Part shown: in pieces, positions 29,820 through 39,449 of the stretch | Layout: each line of letters opens with the position of its first letter | Numbering within the stretch: position 1 is the first letter of the stretch | Origin: Enterobacter sp. CC120223-11 | GTDB taxonomy: Bacteria; Pseudomonadota; Gammaproteobacteria; Enterobacterales; Enterobacteriaceae | Length of the DNA: 64,000 nt | Direction of reading: 5' to 3' | Assembly: GCF_900215375.1 (NCBI RefSeq) | Contig: NZ_OBEF01000007.1 | Coordinates: 1 to 64,000, forward strand | The notes under the pieces: model-generated | What the model saw: only the letters and a program-made list of their open reading frames with translations | Databases searched by the model: none | What the model was told of the DNA's origin: nothing | Made by a program: the position numbers and the translations under genes

Positions 29820-29888
29820 ATGATTCGCATCAGCCGTATGACAACAATTATTACCACCACCATTACCACAGGTATCGGTGCGGGCTGA
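29820..29888 (+). CDS. thrL: thr operon leader peptide
   Basis: A 22-codon frame, MIRISRMTTIITTTITTGIGAG, with 7 Thr and 6 Ile codons. It is the sensing element for attenuation by charged tRNA-Thr and tRNA-Ile. E. coli ThrL has 21 residues with 8 Thr and 4 Ile. It is followed at once by the attenuator. Confidence 0.93.
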   Translation: MIRISRMTTIITTTITTGIGAG

Positions 29889-29906
29889 CGCGTACAGGAA
29901 AAACAG

Positions 29907-29943
29907 AAAAAAGCCCGCACCTGAACAGTGCGGGCTTTTTTTT
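29907..29943 (+). terminator. thr attenuator
   Basis: AAGCCCGCAC / GTGCGGGCTT with a 7-nt loop, extended by A/T pairs and ending in T8, lies between thrL and thrA. The alternative antiterminator would pair through the GGTGCGGGC at the end of thrL. Confidence 0.93.
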
Positions 29944-29967
29944 CGACTAAGGATCAAGGGGTAAACC

Positions 29968-32430
29968 ATGCGAGTCTTGAAGTTCGGCGGTACATCAGTG
30001 GCAAATGCAGAACGCTTTCTGCGCGTTGCCGATATTCTGGAAAGTAATGCCAGGCAGGGGCAGGTGGCTACCGTGCTTTCTGCCCCGGCCAAAATCACCA
30101 ACCATCTGGTCGCGATGATTGAAAAAACCATTGGCGGACAGGATGCCCTTCCAAATATTGCTGATGCCGAACGTATTTTTGCCGACCTGCTTCAGGGTCT
30201 GGCCGATCTCCAGCCCGGTTTTCCCCACGCTCAGCTCAAAGGCTTCGTTGAGCAGGAATTTGCCCAAATTAAACATGTCCTGCATGGCGTCAGCCTGCTG
30301 GGGCAGTGTCCGGACGGCGTCAACGCGGCGCTGATTTGCCGTGGCGAGAAGCTCTCTATCGCCATTATGGCGGGTTTGCTCGAAGCCCGCGGCCACAAGG
30401 TCAGCGTGATCGACCCGGTCGAAAAGCTGCTCGCCGTGGGCCACTATCTTGAATCCACCGTCGATATAGCTGAATCCACCCGTCGCATTGCGGCAAGCCA
30501 GATCCCGGCAGATCATATGGTATTGATGGCAGGTTTTACCGCCGGCAACGATAAAGGCGAACTGGTGGTGCTGGGCCGCAATGGCTCCGACTATTCTGCC
30601 GCCGTGCTCGCCGCCTGCCTGCGTGCGGACTGCTGTGAAATCTGGACCGATGTGGACGGCGTGTATACCTGCGATCCGCGCCAGGTGCCGGATGCCCGCC
30701 TGCTGAAATCCATGTCTTATCAGGAAGCGATGGAGCTTTCCTACTTTGGGGCGAAAGTGCTACACCCTCGCACCATAGCGCCCATCGCTCAGTTTCAAAT
30801 CCCTTGTCTGATTAAAAATACCGGCAACCCGCAAGCCCCTGGCACGCTTATCGGTGCTAGCCACAATGAAGACGGCCTGGCGGTGAAGGGCATTTCCAAT
30901 CTGAACAACATGGCGATGTTCAACGTCTCCGGCCCGGGCATGAAAGGCATGGTCGGCATGGCGGCTCGTGTATTCGCCACCATGTCTCGCGCCGGAATTT
31001 CCGTGGTGCTGATTACGCAATCTTCTTCCGAATACAGCATCAGCTTCTGCGTTCCACAAAGCGACAGCGCCCGGGCGAAGCGTGCCATGGAAGATGAATT
31101 TTATCTCGAACTGAAAGAAGGCCTGCTGGAGCCGCTGTCGATTATGGAGCGCCTCGCGATCGTCTCCGTTGTCGGGGATGGCATGCGCACTCTGCGCGGC
31201 ATTTCTGCGAAATTCTTTGCGGCCCTTGCGCGCGCCAATATCAACATCGTGGCGATTGCCCAGGGCTCTTCGGAGCGCTCGATTTCGGTTGTAGTAAGCA
31301 ATGATGATGCGGTGACTGGCGTGCGCGTCGTGCACCAGATGCTGTTCAACACCGATCAGGTGATTGAAGTGTTCGTGATTGGCGTCGGCGGTGTTGGCGG
31401 TGCATTACTGGAACAGCTGAAGCGCCAGCAGGCCTGGCTCAAAAGCAAGCACATCGACCTGCGCGTGTGCGGCGTGGCGAACTCCCGAGCATTGCTCACT
31501 AATGTCCACGGCCTGGACCTGGAAGCGTGGAAAAGTGAGCTGGCAGAAGCCAAAGAGCCGTTCAATCTTGGTCGCCTTATTCGCCTGGTGAAAGAGTATC
31601 ACCTGTTGAACCCAGTGATTGTTGACTGTACCTCTAATCAGGCCGTGGCCGATCAGTACGCCGACTTCCTGCGTGAAGGTTTCCACGTCGTCACACCGAA
31701 TAAAAAGGCCAACACCTCGTCAATGAACTACTATCACGAGCTGCGCCAGGCGGCGGCAGGCTCGCGCCGTAAATTCCTGTATGACACTAACGTGGGCGCG
31801 GGTTTGCCCGTTATAGAGAACCTGCAAAACCTGCTCAACGCAGGTGACGAACTGCAAAAATTCTCCGGCATTCTCTCCGGCTCCCTGTCGTTTATTTTCG
31901 GTAAGCTCGATGAAGGCATGAGCCTTTCTCAGGCGACAGCGATGGCGCGTGAAATGGGCTACACCGAGCCGGATCCGCGTGACGATCTTTCCGGAATGGA
32001 CGTGGCGCGTAAGCTGCTGATCCTGGCGCGTGAAACGGGTCGTAGTCTTGAGCTGAGCGATATCGTTGTGGAATCCGTCCTGCCGAATCACTTTGATGAC
32101 AGCGGCGACACCGACAGCTTCATGGCGCGTCTGCCACAGCTCGACGATGAGTTTACGGCCCGCATCGCCAAAGCGCGCGATGAGGGCAAAGTGCTGCGCT
32201 ACGTTGGCAATATCGAAGACGACGGCGTTTGTCGGGTGAAAATTGCCGAAGTGGACGGCAACGATCCGCTGTTCAAAGTGAAAAACGGCGAGAACGCCCT
32301 GGCGTTTTACAGCCACTATTATCAGCCGCTGCCGCTGGTGTTACGCGGCTACGGTGCCGGTAATGATGTCACCGCGGCCGGGGTCTTCGCCGACCTGTTG
32401 CGTACCCTGTCCTGGAAGTTAGGAGTTTAA
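29968..32430 (+). CDS. thrA: Bifunctional aspartokinase I / homoserine dehydrogenase I
   Basis: 820 aa, the E. coli length. It catalyses the first and third steps from aspartate to threonine. The aspartokinase domain begins with [13 protein letters not shown] and reaches about residue 290; two ACT regulatory domains follow (about 310-460) for threonine inhibition; the homoserine dehydrogenase begins with the NADP-binding [13 protein letters not shown] at about residue 470. It starts 25 nt after the attenuator and ends 1 nt before thrB. Confidence 0.98.
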   Translation: MRVLKFGGTSVANAERFLRVADILESNARQGQVATVLSAPAKITNHLVAMIEKTIGGQDALPNIADAERIFADLLQGLADLQPGFPHAQLKGFVEQEFAQIKHVLHGVSLLGQCPDGVNAALICRGEKLSIAIMAGLLEARGHKVSVIDPVEKLLAVGHYLESTVDIAESTRRIAASQIPADHMVLMAGFTAGNDKGELVVLGRNGSDYSAAVLAACLRADCCEIWTDVDGVYTCDPRQVPDARLLKSMSYQEAMELSYFGAKVLHPRTIAPIAQFQIPCLIKNTGNPQAPGTLIGASHNEDGLAVKGISNLNNMAMFNVSGPGMKGMVGMAARVFATMSRAGISVVLITQSSSEYSISFCVPQSDSARAKRAMEDEFYLELKEGLLEPLSIMERLAIVSVVGDGMRTLRGISAKFFAALARANINIVAIAQGSSERSISVVVSNDDAVTGVRVVHQMLFNTDQVIEVFVIGVGGVGGALLEQLKRQQAWLKSKHIDLRVCGVANSRALLTNVHGLDLEAWKSELAEAKEPFNLGRLIRLVKEYHLLNPVIVDCTSNQAVADQYADFLREGFHVVTPNKKANTSSMNYYHELRQAAAGSRRKFLYDTNVGAGLPVIENLQNLLNAGDELQKFSGILSGSLSFIFGKLDEGMSLSQATAMAREMGYTEPDPRDDLSGMDVARKLLILARETGRSLELSDIVVESVLPNHFDDSGDTDSFMARLPQLDDEFTARIAKARDEGKVLRYVGNIEDDGVCRVKIAEVDGNDPLFKVKNGENALAFYSHYYQPLPLVLRGYGAGNDVTAAGVFADLLRTLSWKLGV

Positions 32431-32431
32431 G

Positions 32432-33361
32432 ATGGTGAAAGTCTATGCCCCGGCCTCCAGCGCCAATATGAGCGTGGGGTTTGATGTGTTGGGCGCGGCG
32501 GTGACGCCGGTAGATGGCACGCTGCTTGGCGATAACGTGGAAGTCGTGGCGGCAGAGGTCTTCAGCCTGAAGAACATTGGCCACTTTGCCAGCAAGCTGC
32601 CGGTTGAACCGCGTGAGAATATCGTTTATCAGTGCTGGGAACGCTTCTGCCAGGAAATCGGCAAAACCGTGCCCGTCGCCATGACCCTCGAAAAGAATAT
32701 GCCGATCGGTTCCGGTCTTGGCTCAAGCGCCTGTTCGGTTGTTGCCGCGCTGGTGGCAATGAACGAATACTGCGGCAAGCCGTTGAATGACCAGAAGATG
32801 CTGGCGTTAATGGGCGAGCTGGAAGGGCGTATCTCCGGCAGCGTGCATTACGACAACGTGGCGCCATGTTTCCTTGGCGGCATTCAGCTGATGCTGGAAG
32901 AAAACGGCATTATCAGCCAGCAAATTCCAGCCTTTGACGAATGGCTGTGGGTGCTGGCCTATCCGGGAATCAAAGTCTCTACGGCGGAAGCGCGTGCGAT
33001 TTTACCTGCACAGTATCGTCGTCAGGATTGTATTGCTCACGGCCGTCATCTGGCGGGCTTTATTCACGCCTGCTATAGCCGTCAGCCTGGGCTTGCGGCA
33101 AAACTGATGAAGGACGTCATTGCCGAGCCGTATCGCACCAAGCTGCTGCCGGGCTTTGGTGAAGCACGCCAGGCCGTTGCAGAAATTGGCGCGCTGGCCA
33201 GCGGTATTTCAGGATCGGGACCGACGATGTTCGCTCTGTGCGACAACCCGGCCACCGCTCAACGAGTCGCAGACTGGCTCAGTAAACACTATCTGCAAAA
33301 TCAGGAAGGCTTCGTTCATATTTGTCGGCTGGATACAGCGGGCGCTCGCGTAGTGGGATAA
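32432..33361 (+). CDS. thrB: Homoserine kinase
   Basis: 309 aa GHMP kinase, about one residue shorter than in E. coli. It phosphorylates homoserine with ATP. The glycine-rich ATP loop [17 protein letters not shown] is at about residues 90-106, and [13 protein letters not shown] is the third GHMP motif. Start and thrA stop are separated by one base, so the genes are translationally coupled. Confidence 0.97.
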   Translation: MVKVYAPASSANMSVGFDVLGAAVTPVDGTLLGDNVEVVAAEVFSLKNIGHFASKLPVEPRENIVYQCWERFCQEIGKTVPVAMTLEKNMPIGSGLGSSACSVVAALVAMNEYCGKPLNDQKMLALMGELEGRISGSVHYDNVAPCFLGGIQLMLEENGIISQQIPAFDEWLWVLAYPGIKVSTAEARAILPAQYRRQDCIAHGRHLAGFIHACYSRQPGLAAKLMKDVIAEPYRTKLLPGFGEARQAVAEIGALASGISGSGPTMFALCDNPATAQRVADWLSKHYLQNQEGFVHICRLDTAGARVVG

Positions 33362-33364
33362 CCA

Positions 33365-34651
33365 ATGAAACTGTATAACTTAAAAGATCATAACGAGCAG
33401 GTCAGCTTCGCGCAGGCCGTGACGCAAGGGTTGGGTAAAAATCAGGGGCTGTTCTTTCCGCACGATCTCCCGGAGTTCAGTCTGACCGACGTCGAAGAGA
33501 TGCTGAAGTTGGATTTCGTTTCCCGCAGCGCCAAAATTCTCTCGGCTTTTATCGGCGATGAGATCCCTCAGGCTGAGCTTGAAGCCCGCGTTCGCGCGGC
33601 GTTCGCCTTCCCGGCACCGGTAAAAAAGGTGCAGGACGATGTGGGCTGCCTGGAGCTTTTCCACGGTCCGACGCTGGCCTTTAAAGATTTCGGCGGCCGC
33701 TTTATGGCGCAGATGCTGACGCACATCAGTGGCGACAAGCCAGTGACCATTCTGACGGCGACCTCCGGTGATACCGGTGCAGCGGTGGCGCATGCATTTT
33801 ACGGCCTGAAGAACGTGCGCGTGGTGATCCTCTATCCGAATGGCAAAATCAGTCCGCTGCAGGAAAAGCTGTTCTGTACGCTGGGCGGCAACATTGAAAC
33901 CGTGGCCATCGACGGTGATTTCGACGCCTGCCAGGCGCTCGTAAAACAGGCATTTGATGACGAAGAGCTGAAGGCGGCGCTGGGCCTGAACTCCGCCAAC
34001 TCGATTAACATCAGCCGTCTGCTGGCGCAGATTTGCTACTACTTCGAAGCCGTGGCGCAGCTGCCGCAGGAAGCCCGCAATCAGCTGGTGATCTCCGTGC
34101 CGAGCGGTAACTTTGGTGACCTGACGGCAGGCCTGCTGGCAAAATCTCTCGGTTTGCCGGTCAAGCGTTTTATCGCCGCTACCAACGCCAACGACACCGT
34201 GCCACGCTTCCTGAAAGAGGGCAGCTGGAAGCCTAATGCCACTCAGGCAACGCTTTCCAATGCGATGGATGTGTCGCAGCCAAACAACTGGCCGCGCGTG
34301 GAAGAGCTGTTCCGTCGTAAAGAGTGGCGTCTGAATGAACTTGGGTATGCGGCGGTGGATGATGACACCACCAAAGCGACGATGTGTGAGCTGCATGCCG
34401 AGGGCTACGTCTCTGAGCCACATGCCGCGATTGCTTATCGCGCGCTGCGTGACCAACTGAACCCAGGTGAATATGGCCTGTTCCTTGGCACTGCGCATCC
34501 GGCTAAGTTTATCGAGAGCGTGGAAGCCATTCTGGATACCCAACTGCCGTTGCCGAAAGAGCTGGCGGATCGTGCAGACCTGCCGCTGCTTTCACATCAT
34601 TTGCCAGCCGACTTTGCGGCTCTGCGTAAGCTGATGATGACCAAAGCATAA
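33365..34651 (+). CDS. thrC: Threonine synthase
   Basis: 428 aa, the E. coli length. It converts O-phosphohomoserine to threonine with pyridoxal phosphate. The PLP lysine is Lys107 in TLAFKDFGGR, and the phosphate-binding SVPSGNFGDL loop is present. It is the last gene of thrLABC, 3 nt after thrB, and is followed by a terminator. Confidence 0.98.
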   Translation: MKLYNLKDHNEQVSFAQAVTQGLGKNQGLFFPHDLPEFSLTDVEEMLKLDFVSRSAKILSAFIGDEIPQAELEARVRAAFAFPAPVKKVQDDVGCLELFHGPTLAFKDFGGRFMAQMLTHISGDKPVTILTATSGDTGAAVAHAFYGLKNVRVVILYPNGKISPLQEKLFCTLGGNIETVAIDGDFDACQALVKQAFDDEELKAALGLNSANSINISRLLAQICYYFEAVAQLPQEARNQLVISVPSGNFGDLTAGLLAKSLGLPVKRFIAATNANDTVPRFLKEGSWKPNATQATLSNAMDVSQPNNWPRVEELFRRKEWRLNELGYAAVDDDTTKATMCELHAEGYVSEPHAAIAYRALRDQLNPGEYGLFLGTAHPAKFIESVEAILDTQLPLPKELADRADLPLLSHHLPADFAALRKLMMTKA

Positions 34652-34672
34652 CGCTGTTTTTTTGCAGAAAGA

Positions 34673-34707
34673 AAGCCGGGTAAGCTTCATGCGAACCCGG
34701 TTTTTTT
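34673..34707 (+). terminator. thrC terminator
   Basis: The stem GCCGGGT / ACCCGGT with a 13-nt loop is followed by T7, about 24 nt after the thrC stop. Confidence 0.8.
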
Positions 34708-34877
34708 ATGCCTGAAAAGTGAAGAAATTACGGAGAGAATAAGCAGGGATTATGCAGGAATTCCCAATAAATGCGGGCACTTAGATATTAGGATTGCGGA
34801 GAATAACAAGCCGCGTTCCTGGCAGGTAATCTCACTCCATCGACCCATAACGGGCAGTGATGTGAAAGGAGTAACCT

Positions 34878-35171
34878 ATGTCTAACCTGAAACCTGTTTT
34901 ACTGGCGCTTTCAATGATGCTGGTGGCTCCGGCGGTAGTACACGCCTCTGAAATTACGCTGGTACCTGCGGTGAAATTGCAGATTGGCGACCAGGACAAC
35001 CGCGGCAATTACTGGGATGGCGGCAGCTGGCGCGATCACGGCTGGTGGAACAACCACTACGAGCGCTACAACAACCACTGGCGTCAACGCCCTGAGCCAC
35101 ATTATGACCATCATGACGATCATCACGACCACCATGAAGATCATCATGATAACCACGGCTGGCATCACTAA
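34878..35171 (+). CDS. yaaX: Secreted His-rich protein YaaX (DUF2502)
   Basis: 97 aa with a signal peptide (about residues 1-23, ending VHA) and the DUF2502 core EITLVPAVKLQIGD..NRGNYWDGG, as in E. coli YaaX. The C-terminus is very rich in His and Asp: 12 His within residues 75-97. Such a tail could bind metal ions, but no function is known. GAAAGGAG precedes the ATG. Confidence 0.88.
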   Translation: MSNLKPVLLALSMMLVAPAVVHASEITLVPAVKLQIGDQDNRGNYWDGGSWRDHGWWNNHYERYNNHWRQRPEPHYDHHDDHHDHHEDHHDNHGWHH

Positions 35172-35209
35172 TGTTTCAGTCCCTCATCCCTGGTGGGTGA
35201 GGGGCATTT

Positions 35210-35986
35210 TCACTTCTGTTCGTGACGCTTAAACACCAGTTCGTTGTGGGATGAGGCGTCTTCGTCAAAGAAATAGCCCTCGCTGTCAAAGCCCTTCAGC
35301 TGCTCCACCGTGGTCAGACGATTTTCAATGATGTAGCGACTCATCAGGCCGCGCGCCTTTTTGGCGTAGAAGCTGATGACTTTGAACTTGCCGTTTTTCT
35401 CATCGAGGAAGACGGGCTTGATTAGCTGGCCCTGCAACGCTTTCGGCTTCACCGCGCGGAAGTATTCATCCGAGGCCAGGTTAATCACAATATCGTCGCC
35501 CTGCGCTTTCAGCGCTTCATTCAGCTTGTTCGTGATGACCTCGCCCCAGAAGTGGTAGAGGTCTTTGCCTTTGGCGTTCTCCAGACGAATGCCCATCTCC
35601 AGGCGATACGGCTGCATCAAATCAAGCGGTCGCAGCACGCCATACAAACCTGAAAGCATCCGCAGATGCTGCTGGGCAAAATCGAAATCGGCTTCGCTGA
35701 ACTCTTCGGCCTGCAAACCGGTGTAAACATCACCTTTGAATGCGAGGATCGCCGGGCGTGCGTTCTGCGGAGTGAAATCCGGGTGCCAGTCATGGAAACG
35801 GGTAGCGTTGAGGTCGGCGAGTTTGTCGCTGATGCTCATCAGCTTGCCAATTTGCGGCGCGGAAAGCTTACGCGCGACGGCGATCAGCTGCTGCGAGTAA
35901 TCCAGCAGCTCCGGATGGGTATAGCGCGACGTCGGGAGATCGCTTTGATAATCGAGCGTTTTTGCAGGTGAAATCAGAATCAGCAT
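35210..35986 (-). CDS. yaaA: Peroxide stress protein YaaA
   Basis: 258 aa, the E. coli length, of the YaaA/DUF328 family, with the conserved N-terminal [12 protein letters not shown]. In E. coli it is induced by OxyR and lowers free intracellular iron under peroxide stress; the structural family binds DNA. The gene follows yaaJ on the minus strand with a 65-bp gap. Confidence 0.95.
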   Translation of the reverse strand: MLILISPAKTLDYQSDLPTSRYTHPELLDYSQQLIAVARKLSAPQIGKLMSISDKLADLNATRFHDWHPDFTPQNARPAILAFKGDVYTGLQAEEFSEADFDFAQQHLRMLSGLYGVLRPLDLMQPYRLEMGIRLENAKGKDLYHFWGEVITNKLNEALKAQGDDIVINLASDEYFRAVKPKALQGQLIKPVFLDEKNGKFKVISFYAKKARGLMSRYIIENRLTTVEQLKGFDSEGYFFDEDASSHNELVFKRHEQK

Positions 35987-36051
35987 GGTCAGTCCTTTCG
36001 GGCATTTTTCGAGACTTTATCAAAAAACGGCCCGAAAAGGAGCGATGGCTG

Positions 36052-37482
36052 CTATTGGCGTGGCACATCATCCCAGCTGCCTGGCGCAAGCTGCTGTTCG
36101 ATTTCCGGATAGCGCGCCGGATCGAACACGGGTTTTACACCGAGCTTACGCTGGCGCAGATAATCGCTGGCGATAATGCGAACCACCGGTGAAAGCAGCA
36201 GAATGGCGGTCAGGTTAGTGATGGCCATCAGCGCCATGATGATATCCGCAAGCTGCCAGACAACCGGCAGGCTCAACAGCGTGCCAAGCATGATCATCAC
36301 CAGGGTTATGCCTCGCAGGAGCCAGATATTACGCGGGCTGTTCATCCGCAGATAGATCAGGTTGTTTTCGGCGTAGACGTAGTTGGCCACAATGGAGCTG
36401 AAGGCAAACAGCAGCACGATGATCGCCACAAACTCGGCTCCCCAGAAGCCAGCGAAGCTTGCCATGGCTTTTTGCACCAAATGGATACCGTTGGGGGTTT
36501 CCAGGGTGGTGTCATGTCCAGCAAGGAGTATCACCATCGCCGTCGCCGTGCAAATCACCAGGGTATCGATCAGTACGCCAATCATTTGTACGATGCCCTG
36601 AGCTGCTGGATGTGGTGGCCATGACGCCGCCGCCGCTGCGGCATTGGGTGTCGATCCCATTCCTGCCTCGTTGGAGAACATCCCGCGCTGAAAACCGGCA
36701 GTCAGCGCCTGGCTGATGGTGTAACCGACCGCGCCTGCCGCCGCTTCCTGCCAGCCAAAGGCGCTGCGGAAGATAGTTTCGAACACTGCAGGAATTTCAT
36801 TGAGATGCCAGAGGCTTATCAGAATGCTGGCAGTGACCCAGAGCAGAGCCATTATCGGGACCAGCCACTGCATTAGCTTCGCTACGCCCCTCAGGCCGCG
36901 AACGATAACCAACAGCGTGCACATCGCCAGCATGAGGCCGATGGCGTAGGGAGGAAGGTTGAAGGCGTAATGCACGGCGTTCGAGACGGAATTGGCCTGC
37001 ACGGTATTGAAAATCAGACCGTAGGCCAGCAGCAGGAAAACGGAGAACATGACGCCCATCCAGCGCATGCCGAGGCCGCGGGACATGTACCAGGCCGGGC
37101 CACCGCGGAACTGCCCGCTGGCATCCCGCTCTTTATAGAGTTGGGCGAGTGAACACTCTGCAAAGCTGCTCGCCATGCCGATAATGGCTGAAACCCACAT
37201 CCAGAAGACCGCGCCCGGACCGCCAACGGTAATAGCGATGGCAACGCCCGCAAGATTACCGCTGCCGACGCGTGCCGCAAGGCTGGTGCAGAGTACCTGG
37301 AATGAGGTCAGTCCCTCAGGCTGCGGCGTGAGGCTACGTTTGAGACTTTTGCTGAAATGACGAAGGTAGCGAAACTGGATATACCCCGTTCGCCAGGTGA
37401 ACCAGACCCCGGCGCCGAGCAGCAGGTAAATCATTACCGAGCCCCAGAGTATTTCGTTTATAAAAGATAGAAAATCAGGCAT
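36052..37482 (-). CDS. yaaJ: AGCS-family sodium:alanine/glycine symporter YaaJ
   Basis: 476 aa inner-membrane protein with about 11 hydrophobic segments. Family motifs visible: GSGNLAGVAIAITVGGPGA near residue 75 (the sodium:alanine symporter signature) and the FSNEAGMGSTPNAAAAA segment. It is predicted to import alanine or glycine with sodium. It is divergent from talB. Confidence 0.93.
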   Translation of the reverse strand: MPDFLSFINEILWGSVMIYLLLGAGVWFTWRTGYIQFRYLRHFSKSLKRSLTPQPEGLTSFQVLCTSLAARVGSGNLAGVAIAITVGGPGAVFWMWVSAIIGMASSFAECSLAQLYKERDASGQFRGGPAWYMSRGLGMRWMGVMFSVFLLLAYGLIFNTVQANSVSNAVHYAFNLPPYAIGLMLAMCTLLVIVRGLRGVAKLMQWLVPIMALLWVTASILISLWHLNEIPAVFETIFRSAFGWQEAAAGAVGYTISQALTAGFQRGMFSNEAGMGSTPNAAAAAASWPPHPAAQGIVQMIGVLIDTLVICTATAMVILLAGHDTTLETPNGIHLVQKAMASFAGFWGAEFVAIIVLLFAFSSIVANYVYAENNLIYLRMNSPRNIWLLRGITLVMIMLGTLLSLPVVWQLADIIMALMAITNLTAILLLSPVVRIIASDYLRQRKLGVKPVFDPARYPEIEQQLAPGSWDDVPRQ

Positions 37483-37604
37483 TTAAAATCCTTTGAACGA
37501 TGCCGGAGAGTCGTGTAAGCGCTACCATTATCCCTATAATCTATTATCAGTCAGGCGGGAAATACTCTGAGTTTATCATACTCTGCGCTGTTGTTCCGTC
37601 GCGG

Positions 37605-37632
37605 TTGCGCTGGCTCCGGGGCGTGATATCAT
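37605..37632 (+). promoter_or_regulatory. Candidate talB promoter
   Basis: TTGCGC (37605-37610), a 16-bp spacer and TATCAT (37627-37632), with an extended -10 TG one base before the hexamer. It lies 54 bp before the talB start. Confidence 0.5.
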
Positions 37633-37685
37633 CGGGAGCAGACCGGTTACATCCCCCTAACAGCTGTTTAAAGAGAAACACTATC

Positions 37686-38639
37686 ATGACGGATAAATTG
37701 ACCTCCCTGCGTCAGTACACAACCGTAGTGGCTGACACCGGAGACATCGCGGCAATGAAGCTGTATCAGCCTCAGGATGCGACAACCAACCCTTCTCTGA
37801 TCCTGGGCGCAGCTCAGATCCCGGAATACCGCAAGCTGATTGACGAAGCGATTACCTGGGCGAAAGGTCAGAGCAGCAACCGTGAGCAGCAGATTGTTGA
37901 TGCCACCGATAAACTGGCGGTGAACATCGGTCTGGAGATCCTCAAGCTGATCCCTGGCCGTATCTCTACTGAAGTTGACGCGCGTCTCTCCTACGACACC
38001 GAAGCCTCCATCGCCAAAGCAAAACACCTGATCAAACTGTACAACGATGCTGGCATCAGCAACGACCGTATCCTGATCAAACTGGCTTCCACCTGGCAGG
38101 GCATCCGTGCCGCTGAGCAGCTGGAAAAAGAAGGCATCAACTGTAACCTGACGCTGCTGTTCTCCTTCGCTCAGGCTCGTGCTTGTGCAGAAGCGGGCGT
38201 GTTCCTGATTTCTCCATTCGTGGGCCGTATCCTCGACTGGTACAAAGCGAACACCGACAAGAAAGAATACGCTCCGGCAGAAGACCCAGGCGTGGTTTCC
38301 GTGTCTGAAATCTACAGCTACTACAAACAGCACGGCTACGAAACTGTCGTCATGGGCGCAAGCTTCCGTAACGTCGGTGAAATTCTGGAGCTGGCAGGCT
38401 GCGACCGCCTGACCATCGCCCCTGCGCTGCTGAAAGAGCTGGCGGAAGCGGACGGTGCTATCGAGCGTAAACTGGTTTACACCGGTGAAGTGAAAGCGCG
38501 TCCGGAGCGCATTACTGAATCCCAGTTCCTGTGGCAGCACAACCAGGATCCAATGGCGGTGGACAAACTGGCGGAAGGTATCCGTAAGTTTGCTATCGAC
38601 CAGGAAAAACTGGAAAAAATGATCGGCGACCTGCTGTAA
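37686..38639 (+). CDS. talB: Transaldolase B
   Basis: 317 aa from the ATG at 37686, the E. coli length; a 62-codon in-frame extension upstream is rejected because it covers the promoter. It transfers dihydroxyacetone units in the pentose phosphate pathway. The Schiff-base Lys132 (ILIKLASTW) and the catalytic Asp17 and Glu96 are present. A long GC-rich hairpin follows the stop. Confidence 0.97.
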   Translation: MTDKLTSLRQYTTVVADTGDIAAMKLYQPQDATTNPSLILGAAQIPEYRKLIDEAITWAKGQSSNREQQIVDATDKLAVNIGLEILKLIPGRISTEVDARLSYDTEASIAKAKHLIKLYNDAGISNDRILIKLASTWQGIRAAEQLEKEGINCNLTLLFSFAQARACAEAGVFLISPFVGRILDWYKANTDKKEYAPAEDPGVVSVSEIYSYYKQHGYETVVMGASFRNVGEILELAGCDRLTIAPALLKELAEADGAIERKLVYTGEVKARPERITESQFLWQHNQDPMAVDKLAEGIRKFAIDQEKLEKMIGDLL

Positions 38640-38647
38640 TCATTTTC

Positions 38648-38673
38648 CGCGTGGCCGGGCTCCCGGTCACGCG
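38648..38673 (+). terminator. talB 3' hairpin
   Basis: CGCGTGGCCGGG / CCCGGTCACGCG forms a 12-bp stem with one G-T pair and a minimal loop, 8 nt after the talB stop. There is only a weak U-run (TCATCACC). Confidence 0.6.
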
Positions 38674-38749
38674 TCATCACCTTCGTTTGTCTCCTTTTCC
38701 CTCCAGCGTGTATCATTCCGCATAACCGCCTTTTTTTAACGGAATTGAT

Positions 38750-39337
38750 ATGAATACTCTTCGCATTGGCCTTGTTTCCATCTCCGATCGCGCCTCGAGC
38801 GGCGTCTACCAGGATAAAGGCATTCCTGCGCTGGAAGCCTGGCTTGCGCGCGCGCTGACTTCGCCGTTTGAGCTGCAAACGCGCCTGATCCCCGATGAAC
38901 AGGCGATCATCGAGCAGACACTGTGCGAGCTGGTGGATGAAATGAGCTGCCATCTGGTGCTGACCACCGGCGGTACCGGCCCTGCGCGCCGGGATGTGAC
39001 CCCGGACGCCACGCTTGCGATTGCAGACCGTGAAATGCCAGGCTTTGGTGAGCAGATGCGTCAGATTAGCCTGCACTTTGTGCCAACGGCGATCCTTTCG
39101 CGCCAGGTGGGCGTGATCCGTAAACAGGCGCTGATCCTCAATTTGCCCGGCCAGCCGAAGTCGATTCAGGAAACGCTCGAAGGCGTGAAGGATGAGAACG
39201 GCAAAGTGCTGGTGCACGGTATTTTTGCAAGTGTACCGTATTGTGTACAGCTTCTTGACGGGCCGTATGTGGAAACCGACGAGCTGGTGGTTGCCGCGTT
39301 CCGGCCTAAAAGCGCGCGCCGCGAAACAATCTCCTGA
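38750..39337 (+). CDS. mog: Molybdopterin adenylyltransferase Mog
   Basis: 195 aa, the E. coli length. It adenylylates molybdopterin before molybdenum insertion by MoeA. The MoCF-fold motifs TTGGTGPARRDVTPDAT and LPGQPKSI are intact. It lies between talB and an MFS transporter gene; in E. coli satP is its neighbour. Confidence 0.95.
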   Translation: MNTLRIGLVSISDRASSGVYQDKGIPALEAWLARALTSPFELQTRLIPDEQAIIEQTLCELVDEMSCHLVLTTGGTGPARRDVTPDATLAIADREMPGFGEQMRQISLHFVPTAILSRQVGVIRKQALILNLPGQPKSIQETLEGVKDENGKVLVHGIFASVPYCVQLLDGPYVETDELVVAAFRPKSARRETIS

Positions 39338-39449
39338 AGATAGCGCATTTATGACATAACCTTCGCGGGCCACAGATTGACCAATGATTTACGCTGTAGT
39401 AATTTTTTCTTTACGAATACTGTAAATCAATTAAAACAAATGGCCCGCT

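Noticed and set aside
37500-37685. 62-codon N-terminal extension of talB
   Set aside because: It would include the promoter-like sequence, and the 317-aa form matches the known enzyme exactly.
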